Virus record (IMG/VR): IMGVR_UViG_3300043418_000213
Location: 1 to 22,116 of that record
Origin: a virus
Length of the DNA: 22,116 nucleotides
Strand: one strand, 5' to 3'
Shown here one piece after another: positions 12,802 to 20,469 of this stretch (position 1 is the first letter of the stretch; each line of letters starts with the position of its first letter). The notes below the pieces were generated by a model. It saw only the letters and a list, made by a program, of their open reading frames with translations, was not told the DNA's origin and searched no databases. The position numbers were made by a program, and so were the translations under genes.

Positions 12802-15041
12802 TGGCTGGTTCAATTCTTATACCCCTAAAAACAGTCTTTGATAACAAGGGCCTGAAGCAAGCGCAGTCTGAGTTCAGCAAGATTGGTGGCTCACTCAAGG
12901 GCATCCTAGGCGCGGCTGGTATTGGGCTTGGTTTGGCTTCTATTACTACCGCCCTAAAGGATTCAACTAAAGCAGCAGTTGAAGATGTCAAATCTCAGGC
13001 ACTTCTAGCCCAGCAACTTCGCAACACAGTTGGCGCTAATGAAGGCCAGATTGCATCTGTTGAAAAGAGCATTTCAACAATGATGATGCAAGCCTCGGTT
13101 GCTGATGATGTCATCCGCCCAGCCTTTGCTGCTCTTGTTCGCGCTACTGGCGATGTGGGCCAGGCAACTAAACTAACTAGCCTGGCACTCGATGTCGCGG
13201 CTGGAACTGGCAAAGACCTTGGCACTGTATCTCTTGCTCTTGGCAAGGCGGTCAATGGTTCAACTACTAGCCTTCTAAAGCTTGTTCCTAGTATCAAGGG
13301 TGCATCTGACCCTATGGGTGAACTGGCTAAACAGTTCAATGGCGCTGCTGCTGCTGCTTCTAATAGCGATCCTATTCAAGCAATCACTATCATCATGGGT
13401 GAGTTGCAAGAGCAGATTGGCAAGTATCTTCTTCCTGCGCTAAAAGACCTGGCGACTTATCTCAAGTCGAGTGAGTTTGCTGGTGCAGTTGACTCAGCCT
13501 TTATTGGCTTTGACAAGATTTTTGGTGCTGTTGATTCCCTAATTTCCCGCATCCCAGTTTTGGGTGATGCTATGAATGGTCTTGGCGCACAGTTGGCCAA
13601 TGGTGAGTGGACTAAGTTCATTCCAATTGTCGGCTCATGGATTGAGTTGCTAAACAATAGCAACCCTAAGCGCAGTGCAAATGCACAATCTTCTCGCATG
13701 ACTGGTCAGGCTTTGGCTTATCAGGCTTCTCTCAAACTTAGTCCTAGTAAAAGCCCAGTTGTTGCGACTGCAACTAGCACTAAGGGGCTATCAGCGGCAC
13801 AGAAAAAGGCTGAGGCTGATGCTAAAGCAGCGGCTGATAAAGCTGCTAAAGCTAGACAAGCAATCATTGATGCTTTTAAAAAAGCAGCAGATGAAGCTAA
13901 GAAGGCTTTTGATGATTTGAAATCTAGCATTGATGATTTCAACAAGAGCTTCGATGCAACCGCTCAGGGCTTCAATGCAGTATTCAAACTAACCCCAATT
14001 CTCGGTGCTTTTGAACAACAGGCTGTTGATGCCTTTGACACCATCAAGCAATCTGCGCAGGATGCTTTTGATAGCAAACTAATCACTAAGGATGCGCTTG
14101 CTTCTCTAACTGCTTATGCTGACCGCGAGAAGGCTTTGCTTCAGAGCATTGCTAAACAGCGCGATGTCTTGGCGAAGAAGATCAGCATTGCTCAGGCGAT
14201 TACCTCTGGAGTTATGGGGTCGCTCAATATCACCTCGCTACTTCAGAGCGAAACTCGCACTGTTACTCAGTCAGTTACCAAGATGGTGGATGGCATCGCC
14301 CTTACTACCACCAAGACCTTTGATGAGGTTATCTCTGGCGGTCTAGCAGACAGCTTCAAGAAGCTGGTTGACAAGACTAAGACCTTTGCAAGCAACCTAA
14401 CTAAGCTGAAAGCCCTCGGTCTAAATGGCACTCTGTTCAAGCAGATTGTGGATGCCGGTGCTGAGGCTGGCAATGCTACCGCCGAGAGCATCATCTCGGG
14501 TGGCGCTTCGGCTGTTACCGAACTCAATGGCCTATTCACTGACCTGGCAACTACTGGTGAGGATATTGCTAAGACTTCGACTGATGTCTTTTATGGCATC
14601 GGTGAAGATGTCACTAATGGCTTCATTGAGGGTTTGCGCTCGCAAGACCAGATGCTCATTGATACTGCTACCGCGATGGCTGCGCTATTCACTGTCGAGT
14701 TTAAGAAGCAACTCGACCTTGCTATTGCCCCAACTCTTAGTGCGATGCAGACTACTGGTGTGCAAGCGCAATCAGCTGTTGACCTTTCTAGCCGCCCAGA
14801 CCCTGCTAGATCGCCTCAGCGCTATGCTGCTTGGCTAGCAAGTATTGGTGGCATTGACCCTACTCGCTCACCTCAGTCTTATGCGGCAGCACAGACAGCG
14901 GTTGGATCAACCTACAATGTCACTATCAATGCGGGTGCGATTGCTAACAAGCAGGAACTACCGCAGATTATTGTTGATGCGCTAGGCACTTACACTAAAC
15001 AGTCTGGTGCTGGTGGCTTGACTCGAGTGCTAGGACTCTAA
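12801..15041 (+). CDS. Tape measure protein
   Basis: A 746-aa protein and the largest gene, directly downstream of the tail chaperone region as usual. It sets tail length and is ejected with the DNA. It opens with ILIPLKTVFDNKGLKQAQSEFSKIGGSL and a hydrophobic, Gly-rich segment (ILGAAGIGLGLASI, about 35-48). Then come helical repeats with QATKLTSLALDVAAGTGKDL and LALGKAVNGSTTSLLKL, a motif set common in actinophage tape measures. An Ala/Lys-rich coiled coil spans about 333-390 (KKAEADAKAAADKAAKARQA). A C-terminal domain follows. At the usual 0.15 nm per residue, a tail of roughly 110 nm is expected. Confidence 0.93.
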   Translation: MAGSILIPLKTVFDNKGLKQAQSEFSKIGGSLKGILGAAGIGLGLASITTALKDSTKAAVEDVKSQALLAQQLRNTVGANEGQIASVEKSISTMMMQASVADDVIRPAFAALVRATGDVGQATKLTSLALDVAAGTGKDLGTVSLALGKAVNGSTTSLLKLVPSIKGASDPMGELAKQFNGAAAAASNSDPIQAITIIMGELQEQIGKYLLPALKDLATYLKSSEFAGAVDSAFIGFDKIFGAVDSLISRIPVLGDAMNGLGAQLANGEWTKFIPIVGSWIELLNNSNPKRSANAQSSRMTGQALAYQASLKLSPSKSPVVATATSTKGLSAAQKKAEADAKAAADKAAKARQAIIDAFKKAADEAKKAFDDLKSSIDDFNKSFDATAQGFNAVFKLTPILGAFEQQAVDAFDTIKQSAQDAFDSKLITKDALASLTAYADREKALLQSIAKQRDVLAKKISIAQAITSGVMGSLNITSLLQSETRTVTQSVTKMVDGIALTTTKTFDEVISGGLADSFKKLVDKTKTFASNLTKLKALGLNGTLFKQIVDAGAEAGNATAESIISGGASAVTELNGLFTDLATTGEDIAKTSTDVFYGIGEDVTNGFIEGLRSQDQMLIDTATAMAALFTVEFKKQLDLAIAPTLSAMQTTGVQAQSAVDLSSRPDPARSPQRYAAWLASIGGIDPTRSPQSYAAAQTAVGSTYNVTINAGAIANKQELPQIIVDALGTYTKQSGAGGLTRVLGL

Positions 15042-16267
15042 TGACTACTGAACTTGTAGAACTAGGCTTTGACCTCCCAGCCTCAGTTGGCCCTTTCTTC
15101 AAACTAGATGACCCTGTAAAAGGCAAGCTAGATAATACTTCTTATCTGTTATCAGGTGTTATCTTCTTCAATGTCACTGACAGGGTTCGCAACTTCTCTA
15201 TCCGCCGAGGTAAATCGCGCCAGTTGGATAACTACCAGGCTGGAGTTTGCTCTGTTACCCTAAGCAACAATGACCGCGCTTTTGACCCAACCTATACAGC
15301 ATCGCCTTTCTATGGGCAGGTTATCCCTAAGCGAGAGCTGCGCATCACCTCGAATGGTATCCGACAAGCAACCATGCTCATTGATGACTGGAACTTGGAT
15401 TATGCCCCACAAGGCGATAGCACTGCTCAGGCGGCTGGTTCAGATGGTTTCGCTAAACTAGCCAACCAGACTCTTACAGGTGGCACAGCAACCCCTCAGT
15501 TGCCTGGTGCGCGCATCACAAGCATCCTTGACTCTTCGGATGTCTACTGGCCTACCGATCAGCGAAGCATTGATGCTGGAACAGTCTTGCTTGGTGCGGA
15601 TGTCAAGCCGAATGATGGCAATGTCTTGACCTATTTGCAGACCATCGAAACAACAGAGTCAGGTCGCTTGTTCATTGATAAGTCTGGCAACCTAGTTTTC
15701 GATGATGCAACTGGTTCGCTGCCAATCGGTTCGACCGCTGTCAACTTGGCTGATGATGGAACTGGCATCCGATACACAGGGATGCAAGTTGTTTATGGTT
15801 CAGAGCTTCTTTACAACCAGACTGTTATTGGCTCAGTTATCACTGCTGCTGGAACTGCAATTGCTAATGATGTCAACAGCCAAAACCTGTATGGTATCCA
15901 GACTTACACTCGCACTGACCTCCTTATGGCTAACAGCGCGGATGTCGATGCTCTAGCAGTTCACCTTGCTAGACAGTATGCAAACCCTGAGTTCCGCTTT
16001 GAAGCGGTCACAGTCAACCTTGATGAAATCAGCGAGGCTGAAGCGACCCAGGTTCTCGGGCTTGAGATTGGTGGCTTGTGCCGAATCAAGTTCACCCCGA
16101 ATGGGATTACCCCAGCCATCCAGAAGTATGCGGAAGTTATTGCTATTTCTCACAGCGCAGATGTGCGCAGACACCAAGTAACCCTCGGGTTCTCTACCCT
16201 TGACTATGTGCCACTTATCTTGGATGACATAGCCTTTGGTAGACTAGACACAGCAACCCTGAAATAG
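15041..16267 (+). CDS. Minor tail protein (distal tail / tail-tip hub type)
   Basis: A 408-aa protein after the tape measure, where distal tail and tail-tip proteins are encoded. It contains VTDRVRNFSIRRGKSRQLDNYQAGVCSVTLSNNDRAFDP, a pattern I associate with actinophage minor tail proteins that begin with an OB-like or Dit-like domain ('...RG....L....AG..tv.L.N.dg.y.P'). Further on are MLIDDWNLDYAP and a repeated-fold segment with TTESGRLFIDKSGNLVFDD, typical of tail hub proteins. There are no enzymatic motifs. It starts at a TAATG overlap with the tape measure stop. Confidence 0.82.
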   Translation: MTTELVELGFDLPASVGPFFKLDDPVKGKLDNTSYLLSGVIFFNVTDRVRNFSIRRGKSRQLDNYQAGVCSVTLSNNDRAFDPTYTASPFYGQVIPKRELRITSNGIRQATMLIDDWNLDYAPQGDSTAQAAGSDGFAKLANQTLTGGTATPQLPGARITSILDSSDVYWPTDQRSIDAGTVLLGADVKPNDGNVLTYLQTIETTESGRLFIDKSGNLVFDDATGSLPIGSTAVNLADDGTGIRYTGMQVVYGSELLYNQTVIGSVITAAGTAIANDVNSQNLYGIQTYTRTDLLMANSADVDALAVHLARQYANPEFRFEAVTVNLDEISEAEATQVLGLEIGGLCRIKFTPNGITPAIQKYAEVIAISHSADVRRHQVTLGFSTLDYVPLILDDIAFGRLDTATLK

Positions 16268-16276
16268 GAGAAGTAA

Positions 16277-17455
16277 ATGGCCGGACTCGGTAGAAAAGTT
16301 TTTGCAGCAGGTGATGTCCTAGCAGCTGCTGATGTTGATGGTTACCTAATGGATCAGACTGTTATGACCTTTGCTGGCACTGCTGCTAGAAGTTCAGCAA
16401 TTGGCACTGCCTCTGAGGGTATGTATACCTATCTAAGCGATTCAAATGATACCCAGTTTTACAATGGTTCAGCTTGGGAGTCACAGTTTGGCAAGGGTCG
16501 CAACGCGATTATCAATGGTGGGTTTGACTTCTGGCAGCGCGGCACATCATTTAACGGTGCTGGCTTGCTCTATTCAGCAGACCGTTGGACTTATTGGCGC
16601 GACGCTTATGCTTCGGGCATTACGGCTAGTCGTCAACTGTCAGGTGACACCGCTAATCTGCCGAACGCAAAGTATTGCCTACGAATCGCCCGCGATTCAG
16701 GTAACAGCAACACCGGCTTGATATACACCAATCAGCCAATTACCAATGACGATTCACTACCACTAATCGGCAAGACCATTACACTATCGGCTTGGATTCG
16801 TAAGGGTGCGAACTTTTCCGGCTCTACTGTATCCATGCTCGTTCGTTCTGGAACTGGGACAGACCAGCCAGTTAACAACATGACCGGCGCGACAACTGTC
16901 GCAACTACCCCGGCCGCAGTTACTACTACTTGGCAAAGATTTACGGTTACTGGAACCGTCGGTGCTTCGGCAACTCAACTCGGAGTCGAGTTCAATTACA
17001 CACCTACCGGAACTGCTGGCGCTGCCGACTATTTTGAAGTAGCAAATGTTCAACTTGAGGCTGGTTCGGTTGCTACCCCGTTCTCTCGCGCTGGTGGAAC
17101 TTTACAGGGTGAACTAGCAGCCTGTCAGCGATACTTTTACCGCAAGGCTAATGGTGGAACTTATATGTTCTTTGGAAATGGTCGAGCAAACAATACAACT
17201 ACTGTTGAAGCCGAATTTAAAATGCCTGTCACTATGAGAGTAACTCCAACATCTCTCGAATATGGTGGCACTCTTGCCTCCTATGACGGAATAACAATTA
17301 GCAATATCAGTTCCATGGCTTTTAATACAAATCAACTTACAGCCGATAGTTGTGTCTTAGTTATGGCAGGAACTGGCTTCACTCAATTTAGACCTTATAC
17401 CCTTATCAGCAATAACTCGACAACATCTTATGTCGGCATTAATGCGGAACTTTAG
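16277..17455 (+). CDS. Receptor-binding / tail fibre-like protein
   Basis: A 392-aa protein with AGGAG 7 bases before the ATG. Residues about 1-70 (FAAGDVLAAADVDGYLMDQTVMTFAGTAAR) match a tail-attachment segment common at the start of phage tip proteins. NAIINGGFDFWQRGTSF (about 76-92) with YSADRWTYW opens a jelly-roll, carbohydrate-binding-like domain. Its end shows YFEVANVQLEAGSVATPFSR, followed by GGTLQGELAACQRYFYRK. These motifs recur in tail fibres of aquatic phages. The C-terminal ~115 residues look like a separate beta domain and the DNA there is visibly richer in A+T, as expected for a swapped receptor-binding tip. Host glycan binding is inferred. Confidence 0.8.
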   Translation: MAGLGRKVFAAGDVLAAADVDGYLMDQTVMTFAGTAARSSAIGTASEGMYTYLSDSNDTQFYNGSAWESQFGKGRNAIINGGFDFWQRGTSFNGAGLLYSADRWTYWRDAYASGITASRQLSGDTANLPNAKYCLRIARDSGNSNTGLIYTNQPITNDDSLPLIGKTITLSAWIRKGANFSGSTVSMLVRSGTGTDQPVNNMTGATTVATTPAAVTTTWQRFTVTGTVGASATQLGVEFNYTPTGTAGAADYFEVANVQLEAGSVATPFSRAGGTLQGELAACQRYFYRKANGGTYMFFGNGRANNTTTVEAEFKMPVTMRVTPTSLEYGGTLASYDGITISNISSMAFNTNQLTADSCVLVMAGTGFTQFRPYTLISNNSTTSYVGINAEL

Positions 17456-17465
17456 GAGATAAAAA

Positions 17466-17621
17466 GTGAACTTTGAAGAAATTGAAATCGAAACCCTAGA
17501 CGGTATCCAAAAGCACATCATCCTCGACTTGGGTGATGGTGCTTTCAAGTCTTTCCCTGCCGATGAAACCAACCCTGAGTATGTTGCTTGGCTAGAGTCA
17601 CAGACCCCAGCCAAAAAATAA
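17466..17621 (+). CDS. Small acidic tail-associated protein, GTG start
   Basis: GTG at 17466 has AGGAG 7 bases upstream. The frame gives 51 residues to TAA at 17619-17621. The product starts MNFEEIEIETLDGIQKHIIL, includes GAFKSFPADETNPEYVAWLE, and ends TPAKK. Short proteins with 'F....P.D..NP.Y..WL' after fibre genes are frequent in phages, and an accessory or fibre-assembly role is suspected but not shown. The strong ribosome binding site and the family-like core make this a real gene despite its size. Confidence 0.75.
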   Translation: MNFEEIEIETLDGIQKHIILDLGDGAFKSFPADETNPEYVAWLESQTPAKK

Positions 17622-17660
17622 CCCTTCAAGGCCTACGCAACCTGAACCCGAAAGATGCCA

Positions 17661-17879
17661 ATGCCTGAAGAACAAGTGCCAGTCTGGGCGCAAGAACTCA
17701 TCCGAGAAGTAACCATCCTCAATGAGCGGTTGCCAAACCACATCACCTGGACTGAGCGCAATGTCCTCGATCATGAGAAGCGCATTCGCACTCTTGAGCA
17801 GTTCCGCTGGATGATTCTCGGAGTAGTAGCAATTTCAGGTTTGCTCGGTGGCATTGTTACCAAACTGCTAGGCATCTAA
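17661..17879 (+). CDS. Coiled-coil protein with C-terminal membrane helix (XhlA-like, lysis region)
   Basis: The ATG at 17661 is preferred over 17655 because GAAAG at 17650-17654 is correctly spaced only from the second. The product is 72 aa. A charged helical segment (PVWAQELIREVTILNERLPNHI, then RNVLDHEKRIRTLEQ) is followed by one hydrophobic helix, WMILGVVAISGLLGGIVTKLL. This coiled coil plus TM layout matches hemolysin XhlA-like phage proteins, which act with holins at the membrane. It opens the lysis/envelope cassette and is followed immediately by the secreted Pro-rich gene. Which protein is the holin cannot be settled by reading. Confidence 0.75.
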   Translation: MPEEQVPVWAQELIREVTILNERLPNHITWTERNVLDHEKRIRTLEQFRWMILGVVAISGLLGGIVTKLLGI

Positions 17880-19073
17880 ATGCTGGCGCGATTCATCCTC
17901 GCACTCGCCCTAGCCTTCGGTGGTGTTTTCTTAGCCGCCCCTGCACAAGCTGATGAGGTGGCAAGGGTTTGGGAGAACAGCGACATCGGTGTTTATCTCC
18001 CAGAGGGTGTGACCTTCACTGCTGTTTCTGGCTGGTATGGTTCACCAGATGACCCTAACTGTGGGGTTGATGTCACAGGCTACCTAACAAGCATTGCGGT
18101 CGGGCAAAACAGTTTCCAGGTCAATGCGAACAACTCTGTGTTTGGTGACCCTTGCGGTGGTGTTTACAAGGTTCTTATCATTTCTGGCATTGATGCGAAC
18201 TGGCAACAGCCAATCACCGAACCGACACCCGAGCCGACAGCTGAACCGACTAGCGAGCCAACACCTGAACCAACAGCCACACCAGAGCCGACACAACCAC
18301 CAGCGGTGATAGAACCAACCCCACAGCCATCGCCTGAAGTAACACCAGAGCCACAACCCTCATCGCCATCCTCTCAAGATGCTGTTGACCCTATTGTGCC
18401 AGTTGCACCCCCAGTTGTCGAACCTATTGTGACACCGCCAGTTATCGAGCCAGCGCCACAACCGCAACCAATCCCTTATCCTGTCGAGCCAGCGCCTAAG
18501 CCTGAGCCGACCCCTGAACCTGCCCCACCAACTGCCGAATCTGCACCGCCTACTGCTGAACCAGCACCATCTACCCCAGAGCCAGAACCTGCAACCACAG
18601 AACCTGCCCCAGTAGCCCCTGAGCCAGCACCTGAAGCCTCGCCAGCACCAAAGCCGACAGTTGCACCAGCACCACCAGTCGAAGCCTCTAAACCTGTTGA
18701 ACCACCTAAACAGCCAGAGATAAAACTAGACCTCAAAACAGTTGACCCTGCAACAATCAGCCCAGTTCAGCAAGCAGTCATCACTCAGCAAGCCTTTGCA
18801 GTTCTCGCAACAGCCGAACAAGGATCACTAGCCTATGAACAAGCCCTCGAAGCTCTAGCAGTTGTCGCTGAAGCGGATGACCCTGAACTGCCAGCCGAAC
18901 TAGCCGCTATCCCTTTGCTGGGCAATGTCGCTGGCGCGGTCATGGATACCTTCAACAGCATTGGAAATATCGGCGCAGACATTAGCCCTGCCGAGCGCAA
19001 GAAGGGTCAGCAAGTAGTTGTCGGAACAGTCATTGTTGGTCAGATGGCTTCGGTTGCTTTACTAAGGAGATAG
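17880..19073 (+). CDS. Secreted proline-rich protein with C-terminal hydrophobic segment
   Basis: A 397-aa protein. Residues 1-24 are a signal peptide (MLARFILALALAFGGVFLAA, site AQA24|DE). Residues 25-112 form a beta-like domain with C61 and C92, which may form a disulfide. Residues about 113-280 are a Pro/Glu/Thr/Ala-rich spacer with many TPEP, TAEP and EPAP units. Residues 281-397 are helical and acidic, ending in a hydrophobic VVVGTVIVGQMASVALL and RR. The order suggests an exported protein whose spacer crosses the cell wall and whose end may sit in a membrane. I do not recognise the family. Its place in the lysis cassette suggests envelope action, such as spanin-like disruption or exclusion, but this is inference. 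Confidence 0.75.
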   Translation: MLARFILALALAFGGVFLAAPAQADEVARVWENSDIGVYLPEGVTFTAVSGWYGSPDDPNCGVDVTGYLTSIAVGQNSFQVNANNSVFGDPCGGVYKVLIISGIDANWQQPITEPTPEPTAEPTSEPTPEPTATPEPTQPPAVIEPTPQPSPEVTPEPQPSSPSSQDAVDPIVPVAPPVVEPIVTPPVIEPAPQPQPIPYPVEPAPKPEPTPEPAPPTAESAPPTAEPAPSTPEPEPATTEPAPVAPEPAPEASPAPKPTVAPAPPVEASKPVEPPKQPEIKLDLKTVDPATISPVQQAVITQQAFAVLATAEQGSLAYEQALEALAVVAEADDPELPAELAAIPLLGNVAGAVMDTFNSIGNIGADISPAERKKGQQVVVGTVIVGQMASVALLRR

Positions 19074-19075
19074 AA

Positions 19076-19252
19076 ATGAAGAAGATACTAGATGCCCTTG
19101 CAGATTTCTGGGCTGAGTTCAAAGCACAGGTGTTTACCCTGGTTGGTTTGTTCATCGCATGGGTTCTCTTGGAAGGCCAAGCGAAGACCATTGTGGGTTA
19201 TGCCACCCTTGCTGCCATTGTTGTCTGGCTTGCACCTTCCAAGAAGCGCTAA
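19076..19252 (+). CDS. Two-TM small protein, holin candidate
   Basis: The ATG at 19076 follows AAGGAGA with about 6-base spacing. The product is 58 aa: a short amphipathic start (MKKILDALADFWAEFKAQ), a first hydrophobic helix (VFTLVGLFIAWVLL, about 19-32), a short EGQAK turn, a second helix (TIVGYATLAAIVVWLA, about 38-53) and a basic PSKKR tail. Size, two helices and a charged C-terminus match class II holins. It stands directly before the M23 endolysin, which has no signal peptide and so would need such a pore. Confidence 0.78.
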   Translation: MKKILDALADFWAEFKAQVFTLVGLFIAWVLLEGQAKTIVGYATLAAIVVWLAPSKKR

Positions 19253-19264
19253 TAGCTCGCTTGG

Positions 19265-19270
19265 TAGAAT
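19265..19270 (+). promoter_or_regulatory. Leaderless promoter -10 (TAGAAT) for the endolysin gene
   Basis: GGTAGAATAG is followed by TCAT, then ATG at 19277, again with exactly 6 bases between box and ATG. No Shine-Dalgarno sequence exists. It would let the endolysin be transcribed separately from the holin. Confidence 0.7.
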
Positions 19271-19276
19271 AGTCAT

Positions 19277-19786
19277 ATGACTTACAACTGGCGCTTGCCC
19301 CTCGATAAAGGATTCAAACTCGGCCCTGCCTTCGGTGTAGTCGACACTTGGCATCCGAATGGTCACAGAGGCACAGACTTCAATGGTGTGCCTGGCGGTG
19401 CGCCTTGCAAGGCTGTTGGCGATGGTGAGATCACCATGAACCAGTTCTCTAAGGTGCTAGGCAATATTGTTGTGGTCAAGGTCGGCAAGTGGTATTTCGG
19501 TTATTGCCACCTAGTCAAGCCAAGCCCCCTCAAGGTAGGAACTAAGGTCAAGTCTGGCGATATTGTTGGTGGTGTTGGAACAACCGGCTCTGCCTCATCT
19601 GGCAATCACCTACACTTTACCCTGTCGCTTGAACCTAATGGTGTCATCGGTGGCAAGGTCTATGACGGCCATGCATTTATTAACAAGATGGCTGCTGCCG
19701 AAAAAAAAGCATCTGCCCAACCGGCTGTGACAACTGCCAGCCCTGCCTCAGTCAAGCACTGCGCGACTTGCGCCTGTAAGGAATAG
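19277..19786 (+). CDS. Endolysin, M23-family zinc endopeptidase
   Basis: A 169-aa peptidoglycan endopeptidase of the LytM/M23 type. The zinc ligands are visible as H30 and D34 in HRGTD, and H113 in NHLHF, with catalytic H78 (YCHL) and H111. The fold also shows the usual PCKAVGDGEI, GNIVVVKVG, LKVGTKVKSGDIVGGVGTTG and SGNHLHF strands. There is no signal peptide and no recognisable cell-wall binding domain. The C-terminal tail (about 138-169) is Ala/Thr-rich and ends with a cysteine cluster (C162, C165, C167). It would cut peptide cross-bridges once the holin opens the membrane. Confidence 0.92.
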   Translation: MTYNWRLPLDKGFKLGPAFGVVDTWHPNGHRGTDFNGVPGGAPCKAVGDGEITMNQFSKVLGNIVVVKVGKWYFGYCHLVKPSPLKVGTKVKSGDIVGGVGTTGSASSGNHLHFTLSLEPNGVIGGKVYDGHAFINKMAAAEKKASAQPAVTTASPASVKHCATCACKE

Positions 19787-19788
19787 AA

Positions 19789-20118
19789 ATGAAAAGAATT
19801 AAAGACGCACTTATCCGCTCTATCGGTGTCATCATGTTCGCCTTCATCCCTGGCATGGCCGCTGGATCGGCAACTGTCGGCTGGTTCATGGGTGGCATCA
19901 TTGGTGTCGCAACTGTGTTCTCGGGCATCATCATCTTTTTGGGTGTGACCTTGGCTTGGGATGCTGATATCTCTGAGAAAGATATTGAGAAGGGTTTCCG
20001 CGCGGCTGTTGCCAAGCAGGATTCACAAGAGGTTCAGGATGCTCTAAAGCTTGACCAGACCGCTGAGGTCAACTGGGCTGAGTTTGGCGATGACGAGGAT
20101 GAAGAACTAAAGCCTTAG
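19789..20118 (+). CDS. Membrane protein with two TM helices and acidic tail
   Basis: A 109-aa protein with AAGGAA about 6 bases before the ATG. A basic start (MKRIKDALIR) precedes hydrophobic segments at about 11-33 (SIGVIMFAFIPGMAAG) and 34-56 (MGGIIGVATVFSGIIIFLGV). Then comes a soluble tail of about 50 residues that is strongly acidic at its end (DDEDEELKP). It may be a second holin, an antiholin or another envelope protein of the cassette. The family is not recognised. Its stop overlaps that of the leftward whiB gene, with no terminator between them. Confidence 0.75.
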   Translation: MKRIKDALIRSIGVIMFAFIPGMAAGSATVGWFMGGIIGVATVFSGIIIFLGVTLAWDADISEKDIEKGFRAAVAKQDSQEVQDALKLDQTAEVNWAEFGDDEDEELKP

Positions 20119-20405
20119 TTTCTTCCAAGCGCTTTCATCTGTCGGCGCTCATGGGCTGTGAGGCCCGCCCAGATACCATGGTCTTCATTAGGTAGCGCAT
20201 ACTCTAAGCACTCTAGTTTCATAGGGCATCGGGCGCAGATTTGTTTAGCCAGCATGATGTCTGTGCCTTTGCTAACTGCCCAATCATCGGGATAGAAAAT
20301 GTCTGGCACTTGTGCGCACTCAGCGCCATCATTAGCCAGAATCGCCTCCATTAGTTTGCGATAGGACTGTTCGGCATCCTGATTGCCGAAGGCGAATATC
20401 TGCAT
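20115..20405 (-). CDS. whiB: WhiB-family Fe-S transcriptional regulator
   Basis: A 96-aa protein with the four cluster cysteines C30, C57, C60 and C66 (C-x26-C-x2-C-x5-C), FYPDD after the first Cys, and the HGIWAGLTAHERR turn (76-88) with the basic stretch after it. All are diagnostic of the WhiB family, which binds a 4Fe-4S cluster and partners the housekeeping sigma factor in Actinobacteria. In mycobacteriophage TM4 a WhiB protein lowers host whiB2 expression and gives superinfection exclusion. A similar role is possible here. It is transcribed leftward and divergent from the recombination operon, so it may control the switch between them. Confidence 0.95.
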   Translation of the reverse strand: MQIFAFGNQDAEQSYRKLMEAILANDGAECAQVPDIFYPDDWAVSKGTDIMLAKQICARCPMKLECLEYALPNEDHGIWAGLTAHERRQMKALGRN

Positions 20406-20411
20406 CTCTTT

Positions 20412-20417
20412 AGGTTA
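20412..20417 (-). promoter_or_regulatory. Candidate leaderless -10 for whiB
   Basis: On the - strand TAACCT lies exactly 6 bases before the whiB ATG (20405), the same geometry as the TAGAAT promoters. The intervening AAAGAG is too close to the ATG to be a good ribosome binding site. Confidence 0.42.
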
Positions 20418-20441
20418 GTTTCTTTCTGGCTGATTACCTAA

Positions 20442-20469
20442 TTGTCTGCCCTATCCCCTAACCTATTAT
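20442..20469 (+). promoter_or_regulatory. Candidate promoter for the recombination operon
   Basis: TTGTCT (20442-20447), a 16-base spacer and TATTAT (20464-20469) form the best -35/-10 pair seen on the + strand. TAACCT at 20459-20464 is an alternative -10 identical to the whiB box. Either gives a very short leader before the ATG at 20484. Confidence 0.5.

Noticed and set aside
14425-14838. 137-aa ORF in another frame of the tape measure gene
   Set aside because: Leu/Arg/Ser-rich composition typical of a frame-shifted reading; the tape measure frame is continuous.
18476-18736. Gly/Ser/Ala-rich 86-aa ORF on the - strand
   Set aside because: It is the antisense reading of the Pro-rich repeat; low complexity with no independent start signal.
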